49,141 nt of DNA from Microcoleus sp. FACHB-1515 (GCF_014696105.1 NZ_JACJPO010000057.1:1-49141), one strand, 5' to 3'; shown: positions 11,405 through 21,597, numbered from the stretch's first letter. A program made the numbers and translations. Notes: a model not told the origin generated them from the letters alone.

Positions 11405-12657
11405 TGGACACTGGATTTCCGGCCTCATGGCTGCTCAACACCGTTCAAGCTGCTCATCACGCTTCTGTGCAACTAGCCGCCTGCAAAGGAACCGATCGCA
11501 GCCGCGTTCTGCAAATGATGGCTGAAGCGCTGCACGACCAGCAGGACGCCATCCTCGAAGCCAACACGCTCGATTTGGAAGCGAGTCGCGAGATGGCCGT
11601 GCCGGAACTGGTGCTGGACTGGCTGAAGCTGACTCCCGAACGGTTGCAAGCCGCCGCCCGCCTGCTTCAGCGACTTTCGGAGCTGTCTGATCCGCTCCAG
11701 CAAGTGCTGAACACGCCCTATCAGGTCGAGCAGTGCCAAACCTACTCGCAACTGATGCCGCTGGGCGTGATTGCCTTGATCTTCGAGGCATTTCCGGAAC
11801 TCGGCGCGATCGCAGCGGGCATGTGCATCCGCACGGGAAACAGCTTGATTCTCAAAGGCGGAACCGAAGCGAGTCACTCGAATCAGGCGATCGCGCAAAC
11901 GCTTCAGCAGGCGATCGAAGACGCCGGACTGCCCAACTGCGTGCATCTGCTGCCCTCGGATCAAGGCGATCTAATTCGCGAACTCGTGGTGCAAGACCGC
12001 TACGTGAATTTGCTAATCCCCTATGGCCGATCGAGCCTCGTCCAGCAGGTAATTCGCCAGGCAACCGCTCCAGTTTTGAAAACGGCGATCGGCAACTGCT
12101 ATCTGTACTGGTCGCCTTCGGCCAGCGTCGAAACCGTCCGCAACATGATTTTAGACAGCCACGCCAGCGAACCTGATCCGGTCAATGCGATCGAAAAAGT
12201 GATTATCAGCCGCTATCACAACTTTTCTTCCCTCACCTTGCTGTGGAATCACCTGAAGGAAAAAGGCTTTACGCTACGCGGCGATGCCGATTTGGTCGAA
12301 GAATTTCCGCATCTCAATTTGGTTGACATGACGGAGTGGCGACGAGCGGGACTTGATCGATCGATTTGCTTCAAAGTCGTCGATGGCCTAGATTCTGCCA
12401 TCCACTGGATCAACAGCCACAGCAGCGGCCACGCCGACTGCATCGCCACCGAATCCTATTCCGAAAGTCGCCAGTTCGCGATGGGCATCACCAGCGCCAC
12501 CACCTACATCAACGCTTCCCCGCGCTTTTGCCGCAATCCGAAGCGCGGCAGTCCGATCGCGCTGGGCATGTCCAACCAAAAAGGCCACCGTCGCGGCATC
12601 ATCAGCCTGGAAACCCTAATGACCGTGAAGCATATCGTGCAGGGCAATAGTTTGTAG
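11404..12657 (+). CDS. proA: ProA-family protein (glutamate-5-semialdehyde dehydrogenase-like) lacking the catalytic cysteine
   Basis: A 417-residue member of the gamma-glutamyl phosphate reductase family, which makes glutamate-5-semialdehyde for proline synthesis. The start is ATG 11404, overlapping the upstream stop; the frame remains open upstream but is not protein-like there. The segment that normally reads V-C-N-A-x-E-T-L-L-V reads PVNAIEKVII, so the catalytic cysteine appears to be Val260. The late block normally like GLGAEIGISTQ reads GSPIALGMSNQ. Cyanobacteria often carry two ProA paralogs; this may be the divergent one. Family assignment is firm, but reductase activity is doubtful. 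Confidence 0.85.
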   Translation: MDTGFPASWLLNTVQAAHHASVQLAACKGTDRSRVLQMMAEALHDQQDAILEANTLDLEASREMAVPELVLDWLKLTPERLQAAARLLQRLSELSDPLQQVLNTPYQVEQCQTYSQLMPLGVIALIFEAFPELGAIAAGMCIRTGNSLILKGGTEASHSNQAIAQTLQQAIEDAGLPNCVHLLPSDQGDLIRELVVQDRYVNLLIPYGRSSLVQQVIRQATAPVLKTAIGNCYLYWSPSASVETVRNMILDSHASEPDPVNAIEKVIISRYHNFSSLTLLWNHLKEKGFTLRGDADLVEEFPHLNLVDMTEWRRAGLDRSICFKVVDGLDSAIHWINSHSSGHADCIATESYSESRQFAMGITSATTYINASPRFCRNPKRGSPIALGMSNQKGHRRGIISLETLMTVKHIVQGNSL

Positions 12658-12936
12658 CGAAGCCAACACGAGGGACGCGGCGGGAAAGCCAATGCGAAGC
12701 GCCATATTGACACCCGCGAGTACGCCCTTGCGTAGGGTGCATGGGAGGACTCTCCCTGCTGGGGTTGGAGGTTTGGAGGCTAGGGGCGTTGCCCCTCCTC
12801 CACTGGCTCGAAAAATCGAGAATAATCTAACTTGCGATCGATTTTTAAACCACAATCAGTTAATCAGTTCTTCAAAAAGATGCAAGAAAATTAAAAAAGC
12901 AAGATTGTTATCAAAAGAAGTTTAGGCAAAAATCAA
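12658..12936. other. Intergenic region with short hairpins
   Basis: No gene is visible. It holds GGGAG-GACT-CTCCC near 12745 and AGGGGC-GTT-GCCCCT at 12782-12796, GC-rich hairpins of a kind often seen in cyanobacterial spacers. Neither has a T-run, so they are poor terminators. The last 70 bases are AT-rich and lead into the DDAH remnant. Confidence 0.5.
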
Positions 12937-13210
12937 ATGTTGACTGCAATCACTCGATCGCCCACTTCCAGCTTAATAAACTGCGAAATTACCTATCTCG
13001 ATCGCCAGCCAATCAACTACGACCTCGCCTTAAAACAGCACAGTAGCTATTGCGAATACATTGCGAATTGGTGAAACGATTTTGATGCAGGCCGGATTTC
13101 CCCAAACGATCGAGCAGGTGCGATCGATCGGCTACAGCGTGGAAGCCGTAGACATCTCAGAATTTGCCAAAGCGGAAGCGGGTTTGACCTGTTTGAGCTT
13201 GATTTTTTAG
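12937..13210 (+). pseudogene. Remnant of a dimethylargininase (DDAH)/amidinotransferase gene with its middle deleted
   Basis: From ATG 12937 the frame reads an N-terminus of DDAH type (MLTAITRSPTSSLINCE, then a block ending in QHSSYCEYIANW) and stops. In the frame one base over, from about 13060, it reads NTLRIGETILMQAGFPQ, GYSVEAVDISEFAKAEAGL and TCLSLIF, then a stop at 13210; this is the C-terminal end of the same family, with the conserved late Cys. Only 274 bases remain where about 780 are usual. Two copies of ATTGCGAAT lie side by side at the junction (13050-13067), which may mark the deletion. Confidence 0.8.
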
Positions 13211-13257
13211 CTCCACAGAACAGATACGATCGAAACGTTGTTTCTCGATCGTGCCTC

Positions 13258-14283
13258 GTGCTAGCAGCCCTCCTCTACGGCCAAGAAGACCTCCGCCTCG
13301 AAACCGTCCCCGACCCGACTCCCGCAGCCGGAGAGATCGTTTTGCAGGTGACAGCGGCAACCACCTGCGGCACAGACTTGAAAGTTTGGCGGCGCGGCGG
13401 TCACGCCAAAATGCTGAGTTTGCCGACGCTGTTTGGGCATGAGGCAGCGGGGCAAATTGTCGCGATCGGGTCAGGGGTGCGCGGCTGGCGCGTGGGCGAT
13501 CGCGTCGTTGCCAACAATTCTGCCCCCTGCTTCGACTGTTTTTTCTGTCAGCGGCAGGAGTTCTCCCTCTGCACAAACTTAATTTTTAACAACGGCACAT
13601 TTGCTCAGTATCTCAAGATTCCGGCTGCGATCGTCCAGCATAATCTACTACCCATTCCCTCAGATTTGCCGGATGCCGTCGCCGCAATGACCGAGCCGCT
13701 GGCCTGCGTTTTGCATGGCGTGGCGCGATCGAACGTGAAGCCAAACGATCGCGTGGTCGTATTGGGAGATGGCGCAATCGGCTTGACGTTCGTGGGCGCG
13801 TTGGCGCAGCAAGAAGCGCAGGTGATCGCGTTTGGCGGCAATGACGGACGCTTGGCGATCGCGCAGAAATTCGGAGCGGCTCAAACGTTCAACTACCGGC
13901 AGGTTGCAGATGTTCCGAGTTTGGTGAAGGAGCTAACGGACGGCTGGGGCGCGGATGTGGTGATCGAGGCGACGGGTGTGCCGAGCGTGTGGGAGCAGGC
14001 GATCGCCTGTGCGCGTCCGGGCGGAACGGTAAATTTGTTCGGTGGCTGTCCACGCAACACAACGATTACCGTCAATACTGAGCCGCTTCACTACAGTGAA
14101 TTGACGTTGAAAGGCGTGTTTCACAATACGCCGCAGTTCGTTCGATCGGCATTAGAACTGTTAGCCAGTCGCGTTTTACCGTTCGAGCTTTTGATTAGCG
14201 AATCGCGATCGCTCATCGACCTAGAGCAGGTGTTTCAAGACATGAGAAATCGGCGCGTCATCAAGGTTGCGATCGAACCCTAG
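13258..14283 (+). CDS. Zinc-dependent medium-chain alcohol dehydrogenase
   Basis: A 341-residue NAD(P)-dependent dehydrogenase of the threonine/sorbitol dehydrogenase type. Catalytic zinc ligands are C37, H61-E62 and the glutamate in MTEPLACVLHG. The structural zinc site has four cysteines, C91, C94, C97 and C105. The Rossmann motif is GDGAIGLTFVGALA. The start is GTG 13258, which gives the typical opening MLAALLYGQEDLRLE. The substrate cannot be told. Its stop codon abuts the stop of the convergent sulfotransferase gene with no base between. Confidence 0.92.
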   Translation: MLAALLYGQEDLRLETVPDPTPAAGEIVLQVTAATTCGTDLKVWRRGGHAKMLSLPTLFGHEAAGQIVAIGSGVRGWRVGDRVVANNSAPCFDCFFCQRQEFSLCTNLIFNNGTFAQYLKIPAAIVQHNLLPIPSDLPDAVAAMTEPLACVLHGVARSNVKPNDRVVVLGDGAIGLTFVGALAQQEAQVIAFGGNDGRLAIAQKFGAAQTFNYRQVADVPSLVKELTDGWGADVVIEATGVPSVWEQAIACARPGGTVNLFGGCPRNTTITVNTEPLHYSELTLKGVFHNTPQFVRSALELLASRVLPFELLISESRSLIDLEQVFQDMRNRRVIKVAIEP

Positions 14284-16023
14284 CTATTTCCAGAAAGTCT
14301 TGATTTTTTGCTGAATTTTGGCGAATGGCGATCGCTCTGGCATTCGCAAATCTGCGGGAATATGAGGCGACTGCTTTAGAACGGGCACATTCGATCGCGT
14401 CGTGAAAATCACAAACACCTCATTTGCAAAAACCGGATTCAACGTTTGCCGTAAAAAGTTTGGATCGATCGATTTTCGCTGTCCTTTGTGAATGACAATC
14501 CACTGCGCTTGGAGGTGCAGATCACCACTGTAGAACTGAATTTGCTGCGGATATTTCTCATAGAATTCGTTCGGTGCAACAATCGTTTCATGGGGCTGAA
14601 TGTGAGCAGCTAGGAATCGATCAGCTTCGACCCAATTTGGTTCATCCAGCGGAAACAGCAGGTAGAGATAGTTTGGATCTTGAGGCGATCGATTCACAGG
14701 CTGAATTTGAATACGATGCAGCGCGATGCCAACCTGTCGCGAATCGGAACTGCTGCGCTTGACTTCGTTTAACGGCAAGGTGCGATCGACCGTAAATTTT
14801 AGGCGCGTAAATGGTTTTTCGCTTTGCAAAGCAGCCTGCGGAATTTTGCCTTGCCAAACGGTAATTTTGCCTTGCTGACTGAGTTTTTGCAGGGGAATCG
14901 ATCGATCGTTGACAAATAGCTTTAGACTCGCCAAAACTTCAGGTGATGCCGCATCAGTAATTCGCAGTTTAATTGACAAATTCGCTTCGGTTGCGAGCGG
15001 AAAATCTAGAGTTGATTCGGTCGTTGAACCTGTCCAACGAACGGCTGTATTGCCCTTCAGTCCCTTGAAGCGTCCGTTGCGGTGATGCCATCCGCTGCCG
15101 GAAATGGCTTGACGAAAATCAAAATCGATCGAATCTATTCTGGGAATTTTCTGCTCTGCATATCGCTGCTCATAGTGTTTTTCTAGCAGATTAAAAATCA
15201 GTGGTGCATCTTTAGAAACAGATTGATCGTATTTTTGGCTAAGTGCAGCAAGCATTTGCGAAAAGCGATTGCAAAACAACTTTTCAGCATAATCATAGAG
15301 CGCTAAATCAAGCTGATTCGCTTCAATTACCACATCGAGAACAGACTGCGGTAGATCCTGCTTCGTTGATTTGTTAGAGGCGACTCTTAAGCTGGAGTAA
15401 GAAGTGGATGGATACCAGCCGAAAATATAGAACAAAAGAAAAACGGAATCTTGGAAGCGTTCGGTTAATCCCACAAAGATAAACTTTTCTAAATTGGCTT
15501 TGGCGATCGCCAATACTTCCGCATCCGATCGATCGCCCTGTGGTTCAATTCCCAACAGGCGCGTTTGGGGATTAGAGATTCGCATCTTGACGATCGGATG
15601 CGGATTTGCCATGAACCCTTCTAAACCGTGATCGGTAGCATCGCGCAGCAGCTTGGTGAATTCGTTGTATTCGGGTTCGCCTTTTTCTTTGGCGCGTTTG
15701 AGAAAGTTGTAGAGCGAAATGGTGCGATCGATCGGATTGCGTAGAATCGTCAAATAAAGCGGTTTTTTTGACAGGAATTGATCGATCGGATGGTAGCTAA
15801 AATGTCCGCGCAAGAAGCGATATTTCGCAAGCTGTTCGGGCGTAATTTCAGCTTGAGAATATTGCGGATCGATCTCCGACAGATATTCAAGTTCCGGGCA
15901 GATTTGATCGACATGAAACTTCTGGTCAATGATCGCGGTGAGCGTGGTTCCTGCCGTTTTGGGAATGTGGATAAAGCAAAGCTGATCTTCCGCTTTCAGA
16001 CGATATTCCAAATCTGAATTCAT
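14284..16023 (-). CDS. Sulfotransferase with a C-terminal extension
   Basis: A 579-residue protein. The N-terminal half is a PAPS-dependent sulfotransferase: the 5'-phosphosulfate loop [12 protein letters not shown] is at residues 17-28 and the 3'-phosphate motif [14 protein letters not shown] near 93-106. After about residue 300 come a predicted beta-rich region and a final block containing [20 protein letters not shown] and QWIVIHKG, which recalls, from memory, C-terminal regions of some cyanobacterial glycosyltransferases. ATG 16023 is preferred because AGGAAAG lies just upstream; an open frame to 16167 overlaps the divergent chlI region. It probably modifies a surface polysaccharide. Confidence 0.85.
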   Translation of the reverse strand: MNSDLEYRLKAEDQLCFIHIPKTAGTTLTAIIDQKFHVDQICPELEYLSEIDPQYSQAEITPEQLAKYRFLRGHFSYHPIDQFLSKKPLYLTILRNPIDRTISLYNFLKRAKEKGEPEYNEFTKLLRDATDHGLEGFMANPHPIVKMRISNPQTRLLGIEPQGDRSDAEVLAIAKANLEKFIFVGLTERFQDSVFLLFYIFGWYPSTSYSSLRVASNKSTKQDLPQSVLDVVIEANQLDLALYDYAEKLFCNRFSQMLAALSQKYDQSVSKDAPLIFNLLEKHYEQRYAEQKIPRIDSIDFDFRQAISGSGWHHRNGRFKGLKGNTAVRWTGSTTESTLDFPLATEANLSIKLRITDAASPEVLASLKLFVNDRSIPLQKLSQQGKITVWQGKIPQAALQSEKPFTRLKFTVDRTLPLNEVKRSSSDSRQVGIALHRIQIQPVNRSPQDPNYLYLLFPLDEPNWVEADRFLAAHIQPHETIVAPNEFYEKYPQQIQFYSGDLHLQAQWIVIHKGQRKSIDPNFLRQTLNPVFANEVFVIFTTRSNVPVLKQSPHIPADLRMPERSPFAKIQQKIKTFWK

Positions 16024-16157
16024 CTTGCTTTCCTGCCCGATCGCCCGCAACTTTACCTGCAACTTCAACAGATTACACCAGCCAATTCGATCGCGTGAAG
16101 CCACCGTCTGTGTGGCAAAATGGGAAGCAGCGTTTTGTTCAAGGTAGCTCGATTCCC

Positions 16158-17249
16158 GTGACTGCACCCGCCCTGCCCCGCCGCGCCGTCTTTCCCTTCA
16201 CGGCGATCGTCGGTCAAGAAGAAATGAAGCTGGCTCTGCTGCTCAACGTCATCGATCCCAAGGTCGGCGGCGTCATGATTATGGGCGATCGCGGAACCGG
16301 AAAATCCACCACGATTCGCGCGTTGGCCGATTTGCTGCCGGAAATTGAAGTCGTGGCCGATGACCCGTTCAACAGCCACCCGACCGACCCGGAGCTGATG
16401 AGCGATGCGATCAAACAGCAGATCGAGCAGCAAACCAAACTGCCGATCGCCCGAAAGAAAGTGCAGATGGTCGATTTGCCGCTGGGTGCAACCGAAGATC
16501 GCGTCTGCGGCACGATCGACATTGAAAAAGCTTTGTCTGAGGGCGTCAAGGCGTTTGAACCCGGACTGCTCGCCAAGGCCAATCGCGGCATTCTCTATGT
16601 CGATGAAGTCAATCTGCTAGACGATCACCTGGTCGATGTGCTGCTCGATTCGGCGGCGTCCGGCTGGAATACCGTTGAGCGCGAAGGCATTTCGATTCGT
16701 CATCCGGCTCGTTTTGTCCTGGTCGGGTCGGGCAACCCCGAAGAAGGCGAACTGCGCCCGCAACTGCTCGATCGCTTCGGAATGCACGCCGAAATTCGCA
16801 CGGTCAAAGACCCGGAACTGCGAGTGCAAATTGTCGATCAGCGATCGCAATTCGACCAAAATCCGCAAGCTTTTCTGGAAGCCCACCAAGCGCAGCAAGA
16901 CGAACTTCAGCAGCGCTTGCTGAATGCTCAAGCCTTGCTGCCGACTGTTTCGATCGATCACGATTTGCGCGTCAAAATTTCTCAGGTCTGCTCGGATCTC
17001 GACGTGGACGGACTGCGCGGCGATATCGTCACCAACCGCGCTGCCAAAGCGATCGCCGCTTTTGAAGGCCGGACAGACGTGACGATCGACGATATTCGGC
17101 GCGTCATCGGTCTGTGTCTGCGTCACCGCTTGCGGAAAGACCCGCTCGAATCGATCGATTCTGGCTACAAGGTCGATAAAGTGTTCGCGCAGGTGTTTGG
17201 CTTGGCGGAACCGGAAACCGCAGCGGCAAATGGAGCGATGCGGCGCTAG
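16158..17249 (+). CDS. chlI: Magnesium chelatase ATPase subunit I
   Basis: A 363-residue AAA+ subunit that powers insertion of magnesium into protoporphyrin IX, the first step of chlorophyll synthesis. The Walker A motif is GDRGTGKST and Walker [11 protein letters not shown]. The C-terminal helical lid is present. GTG 16158 gives [20 protein letters not shown], matching the family N-terminus; an upstream ATG at 16095 would add 21 residues not seen in homologs. It diverges from the sulfotransferase gene and stands alone, as chlI often does in cyanobacteria. Confidence 0.96.
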   Translation: MTAPALPRRAVFPFTAIVGQEEMKLALLLNVIDPKVGGVMIMGDRGTGKSTTIRALADLLPEIEVVADDPFNSHPTDPELMSDAIKQQIEQQTKLPIARKKVQMVDLPLGATEDRVCGTIDIEKALSEGVKAFEPGLLAKANRGILYVDEVNLLDDHLVDVLLDSAASGWNTVEREGISIRHPARFVLVGSGNPEEGELRPQLLDRFGMHAEIRTVKDPELRVQIVDQRSQFDQNPQAFLEAHQAQQDELQQRLLNAQALLPTVSIDHDLRVKISQVCSDLDVDGLRGDIVTNRAAKAIAAFEGRTDVTIDDIRRVIGLCLRHRLRKDPLESIDSGYKVDKVFAQVFGLAEPETAAANGAMRR

Positions 17250-17334
17250 GGCAATTGCAGCTTGACGGCGAACCGCGCTTTGAACCCTTGATACTTGCTG
17301 GATTTCGGCCAAAAGGCAGACCAGGATTGCGCTG

Positions 17335-17362
17335 ACCCCTCTCTAAGGTAGAAAGGGTGTTT
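17335..17362 (+). terminator. Weak hairpin after chlI
   Basis: ACCC and TCTA on the left pair with TAGA and GGGT on the right around an AGG loop, followed by GTTT. It is an imperfect stem with a poor T-run, so it is only a possible terminator. Confidence 0.35.
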
Positions 17363-17394
17363 GGAGATTGAGGTCTGTCTAGGTTGGAGTGCTA

Positions 17395-20300
17395 ATGCAT
17401 CGCGATCGACTAATTCGCCTGGGAATTGCGCCGCTGAGTGTAGCGATCGCCACGCTGCTGACGCATCTGCTGCTGCCCTATCTTGCACCTGCAAATATGG
17501 CGTTTTTTTATGCAGCCGTCACGCTCAGCGCCTATCTGGGCGGATTGCGGACGGGGTTGCTGGCAAGCGGATTGTCCTTGCTGGCGATCGCCTATCTGTT
17601 TGTGCTGCCGCTGGAGTCGGTTGCGGAGCTAGAGCAGTTGATTTTTCCGCTGGCGGTGTTCGGCTTTGTCACCTTTTTGATGAGCCTGCTGCACTGGCAG
17701 CGCCGACAGGCACAGCGACGCGCAGACCTGCATTTGCAGGCGTTGCAAGATAGCGAATCGCGCTATCGCACCTTGACCGAAGCTCTGCCGCAGCTTGTTT
17801 GGGTGACATCTGCCAGCGGCGAAACGCAATACTGCAATCAGCGCTGGTATGACTACACCGGATTGACCGCTGCCGAATCGCTGGGCTGGGGCTGGCAAAC
17901 CGTTTTGCATCCGGACGATCGAAATGCCGCGATCGCCGCTTGGCAAGCCGCTTTGACCGAAGGGCGATCGCTTGAAACGCAATATCGCCTGCGCCGTGCC
18001 GATGGCGCATACCGCTGGTTTCTTGCTCGCGCCATGCCCCAGCGCAACGCTGACGGATCGATCGCCGCTTGGATCGGCTCTTGTACCGACATTCACGACC
18101 AAAAGCAAGCCGAGCAAGAACGTCTAGCGCTGATGGGCGAATTGGAAGCGAAGCAGAATTTGTTGGAAGCCGTCTTGCAGCAAATGCCCGCCGCGCTGGT
18201 TGTAGCCGAAGCGCCTTCTGGCCGTATTGTGCTAACCAATAAGCAGATCAAGCAGGTTTTGCGCGGGGCGGCTCCCACATCCGGCAGCGTAGATGAATAT
18301 GACCAGTATCCCTGCTACTACCTGAACGGCGAACCCTACCCGCTGACCGAAACGCCTGTGGCGCGATCGATCCGCACGGGCGAAATCATTCGCGATGAAG
18401 AACTGCTAGTGCGCTGTGGCGACGGGACACGGCGCAGAGTCGTCAGCAGTTCTTCCCCGATTCGCGATGCAGATGGACAAATTGTTGCCGCTGTCGGCAC
18501 GTTTTACGACATCACCGATCGCCAGCAGATGGAAGCAGCTTTGCGCGAAAGTGAAGCGCTGTTTCGACAACTCGCAGATAACATTGATGACGCTTTTTGG
18601 ATGGTCGATTTGGATTATCAGCTCATCTATACGAGCGCTGCCTATGAACAAATTTGGGGACGATCGCGCCCCGATTCGAGCAGCTTTGTGTACGATACTT
18701 GGCTAGAAACGTTACACCCAGACGATCAAGAACGCATCAACGCTTTCTATGCCGACAATAGCCAGGGTCGCTATGAAATTGACTACCGCATTGTACGACC
18801 AAATGGTGAAGTTCGCTGGATACGCGATCGCGGTTTTCCCATCAGCAACGAAGCAGGCGAAGTTTATCGAATTGCTGGAATTGCCGAAGATATTACCGTT
18901 GCGAAGCACCTCGAAGAGGGTCGCAAAAACACCGAAGAAGCGCTTAACTCTGCACTACAAAAGCTGAATTTCCATGTTGAAAACACGCCGCTGGCCGTCA
19001 TTGAATTAAATCGAGAGTTGCAGGTAATTCGCTGGTCAAAAACGGCTGAGCGTGTGTTTGGCTGGAGCGCAGCAGAAGTCACTGGTCGCAATTTGGGTGA
19101 GTTTCGCTTTGTGTATGAAGACGATGCGGAAATTGTGCAGCGTGTCCTCAATCGAATTTTCATCGATCGCGAAGTTCAAACGGTTGAACAAAACCGCAAC
19201 TACACCAAAACCGGAAGCATTCTCACTTGTGAATGGTACAATTCCGCTCTGCTTGATGATGACGGCAATCTCGTTTCTATTCTCTCTTTGGTTCTCGACA
19301 TCACCGATCGCAAAAACGCCGAACGCGATCGCGAACAGTTGTTGCAGCGCGAGCAAAAAGCACGGGAAGAAGCCGAACGCGCCAACTGTCTCAAAGACGA
19401 ATTCTTAGCCGTGCTCTCCCATGAATTGCGATCGCCCCTCAACCCGATTTTGGGCTGGACGCGCCTCTTGCAAACTCGCAAATTCGATCAGGCCGGACTC
19501 GATCGCGCCTTGGAAATCATCGAGCGCAACGCCAAACTGCAAACGCAACTGATCGAAGATCTGCTTGATGTCTCGCGGATTCTGCGCGGCAAAATGATCT
19601 TGAACGTGCAGCCCGTCAACCTTGCGCTCACGATTCAAGCGGCGATCGAAACGGTTCGCCTTGCCGCCGAAGCTAAATCGATCGATTTGCGCTTCGAGAA
19701 ATCCAACGAGAAGCTGATCGTCTCTGGCGACAGCGGACGCCTTCAGCAGATTGCCTGGAATTTGCTTTCCAACGCGATTAAATTCACGCCCAACGGTGGA
19801 CGAGTAGAAGTGAAAGTGGAAAGGATGAGGGATGAGGGCGGCAGGATGAAAGCCAATCCTCAGGCCTTCGCCCGCCTAATTGTTTCCGACACGGGCAAAG
19901 GCATCTCTGCCGACTTTCTGCCGCACGTGTTCGAGCGATTTCGGCAGGCCGATAGCTCCACGACACGATCGTTTGGCGGATTGGGCTTGGGACTGGCGAT
20001 CGTCCGCAACTTAGTCGAACTGCACGGCGGGTCGATCGAAGTCAGCAGCGCAGGTGAAAACCAAGGCGCAACCTTTACGGTCGAACTGCCCCTGATGCCC
20101 GCTGCCGATACCCGTGCCCCATCCGACACTCAGTCCCCAACTTCCGATCGCCTCCTCAGCGGAGTGCAAGTTCTGGTCGTTGACGACGAAACGGACATGC
20201 GCGACTATCTCGCATTCGTGTTGGAACAAGCCGGAGCGAACGTTTCGATCGCCGATTCTGCTGCAACCGCGATCGCCCTGCTTGCCAAGTCGCGCCCCGA

Positions 20301-20535
20301 CCTGCTGATTAGTGATATCGGAATGCCGCAGGTGGACGGCTACGAACTGTTGCAGCAAGTCCGTCAGCTTCGTCCAGATGACGGCGGCCAAACACCTGCG
20401 ATCGCTCTGACTGCCTATGCGGGAGAAATCAATCAGCAGCGAGCGATCGCAGTTGGATTTCAGCGGCATTTATCCAAGCCGATCGATCCCGATACGCTGA
20501 TTGCAGCCATTCGTGAAGTTTTGGAAATTCGCTGA
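17395..20535 (+). CDS. Hybrid sensor histidine kinase with membrane anchor and four PAS domains
   Basis: A 1046-residue kinase. The N-terminus (about residues 5-105) has several hydrophobic segments, like the DUF4118/KdpD-type sensor region. Four PAS-type domains follow (roughly 120-240, 255-375, 385-505, 520-640). The dimerisation domain carries H676 in VLSHELRSPLNP. The ATPase domain has DTGKGIS and GLGLGLAIV. A C-terminal receiver has phospho-acceptor D974 in LLISDIGMP. ATG 17395 is preferred over GTG 17389 because GGAG lies five bases before it. An odd insert in the ATPase domain, near residues 810-822, comes from a heptamer repeat. No cognate regulator is adjacent. Confidence 0.93.
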   Translation: MHRDRLIRLGIAPLSVAIATLLTHLLLPYLAPANMAFFYAAVTLSAYLGGLRTGLLASGLSLLAIAYLFVLPLESVAELEQLIFPLAVFGFVTFLMSLLHWQRRQAQRRADLHLQALQDSESRYRTLTEALPQLVWVTSASGETQYCNQRWYDYTGLTAAESLGWGWQTVLHPDDRNAAIAAWQAALTEGRSLETQYRLRRADGAYRWFLARAMPQRNADGSIAAWIGSCTDIHDQKQAEQERLALMGELEAKQNLLEAVLQQMPAALVVAEAPSGRIVLTNKQIKQVLRGAAPTSGSVDEYDQYPCYYLNGEPYPLTETPVARSIRTGEIIRDEELLVRCGDGTRRRVVSSSSPIRDADGQIVAAVGTFYDITDRQQMEAALRESEALFRQLADNIDDAFWMVDLDYQLIYTSAAYEQIWGRSRPDSSSFVYDTWLETLHPDDQERINAFYADNSQGRYEIDYRIVRPNGEVRWIRDRGFPISNEAGEVYRIAGIAEDITVAKHLEEGRKNTEEALNSALQKLNFHVENTPLAVIELNRELQVIRWSKTAERVFGWSAAEVTGRNLGEFRFVYEDDAEIVQRVLNRIFIDREVQTVEQNRNYTKTGSILTCEWYNSALLDDDGNLVSILSLVLDITDRKNAERDREQLLQREQKAREEAERANCLKDEFLAVLSHELRSPLNPILGWTRLLQTRKFDQAGLDRALEIIERNAKLQTQLIEDLLDVSRILRGKMILNVQPVNLALTIQAAIETVRLAAEAKSIDLRFEKSNEKLIVSGDSGRLQQIAWNLLSNAIKFTPNGGRVEVKVERMRDEGGRMKANPQAFARLIVSDTGKGISADFLPHVFERFRQADSSTTRSFGGLGLGLAIVRNLVELHGGSIEVSSAGENQGATFTVELPLMPAADTRAPSDTQSPTSDRLLSGVQVLVVDDETDMRDYLAFVLEQAGANVSIADSAATAIALLAKSRPDLLISDIGMPQVDGYELLQQVRQLRPDDGGQTPAIALTAYAGEINQQRAIAVGFQRHLSKPIDPDTLIAAIREVLEIR
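19823..19850 (+). repeat. Heptamer repeat inserted in the kinase gene
   Basis: Four seven-base units: GGATGAG, GGATGAG, GGCGGCA, GGATGAA. They resemble the short tandemly repeated heptanucleotides known in cyanobacteria. Here they encode RMRDEGGRMK between two strands of the kinase ATPase domain. Confidence 0.65.
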
Positions 20536-20710
20536 ATGATGGGGTGCAAATCATCTCGAAAGCTGCTTGGTTTCCTGATGATTTCTCCACAGCCAATGTC
20601 GATCGAATGGCGGCTAAAACTCTCGTCAAACCAAGACATTCCGTACCTCAACACCGCGCCATTGATCTGAATACAGCTATAGAATGTAAATAGGTGAAAC
20701 GGGTCAACCA

Positions 20711-21535
20711 ATGCGTTTGGTAATTTGCGATCGCTCCGTTGAAGAGTGGGCAGCGACTTATATTCAGCAACGAATTCAAGTATTTTCTCCGACTAGCGAT
20801 CGCCCGTTTGTGCTTGGTTTGCCGACAGGCAGCACACCGCTAGGAATGTATCGATCGCTGATTCAAAAATATGAAAGCGGCGAACTTAGTTTTCAAAATA
20901 TCGTGACCTTCAATATGGATGAGTATGTAGGTTTGCCAGAAAACCACTCGCAAAGCTATCACTCATACATGTACGAAAACTTCTTTAATCACATTGATAT
21001 TCTTGACAAGAATATTCATATTCTCGATGGCAATGCCCCTGATCTCGATCGCGAATGTCAAGCCTATGAACAGAAAATTGAAGCGATCGGCGGCGTTGAA
21101 CTTTTTGTCGGTGGCGTGGGTGAAGATGGTCACATTGCTTTTAATGAACCGGGATCATCGCTGCAATCTCGCACTCGGATCAAAACCTTGACGCACAGCA
21201 CTCGCATCGCTAACGCTCGCTTTTTTAATGACGACCTTGAACAAGTTCCTAAACTTGCATTAACTGTTGGCGTTGGCACAATTCTAGCGGCGCGAGAAGT
21301 CATGATTTTAGCAAAAGGATATGCGAAAGCGATCGCCGTCGCCCAAGCGATCGAGCAGGGCATCAATCACATGTGGCCGATTTCCGCATTGCAGCTTCAT
21401 CCACACGCGATCGTCGTTTGCGATGACGCAGCCACTTCAGAATTGAAGGTGAAAACAGTCCGCTATTTCAAAGAAATGCACGATCATTTAAGCGAAATTG
21501 AAACTCAAGCATCCGTGAACTTAAGTTCTAGCTGA
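20711..21535 (+). CDS. nagB: Glucosamine-6-phosphate deaminase
   Basis: A 274-residue enzyme converting glucosamine 6-phosphate to fructose 6-phosphate and ammonia. Active-site residues match the family: D70 in FNMDEYVGL, and D140, H142 and E147 in [13 protein letters not shown]. The phosphate loop [11 protein letters not shown] is near residues 38-48. Length is normal. No nagA or transporter gene is adjacent, so its role may be amino-sugar recycling from the cell wall rather than a dedicated uptake pathway. Convergent with the next gene. Confidence 0.95.
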   Translation: MRLVICDRSVEEWAATYIQQRIQVFSPTSDRPFVLGLPTGSTPLGMYRSLIQKYESGELSFQNIVTFNMDEYVGLPENHSQSYHSYMYENFFNHIDILDKNIHILDGNAPDLDRECQAYEQKIEAIGGVELFVGGVGEDGHIAFNEPGSSLQSRTRIKTLTHSTRIANARFFNDDLEQVPKLALTVGVGTILAAREVMILAKGYAKAIAVAQAIEQGINHMWPISALQLHPHAIVVCDDAATSELKVKTVRYFKEMHDHLSEIETQASVNLSSS

Positions 21536-21542
21536 AAGCTCA

Positions 21543-21597
21543 AACTCATTAAAATGAGTTGCGGCGATCGCTTGCAGTCAGGAAATTGATTTCCTGG
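21543..21597. terminator. Two hairpins between convergent nagB and GNAT genes
   Basis: AACTCAT pairs with ATGAGTT around TAAA (21543-21560), and CAGGAAA pairs with TTTCCTG around TTGA (21579-21596), followed by GTTT. They sit between convergent stop codons and could end transcription in both directions. Confidence 0.55.

Noticed and set aside
12745-12796. Hairpins as terminators of the ProA-family gene
   Set aside because: No T-run follows, and such GC-rich hairpins are common in cyanobacterial spacers.
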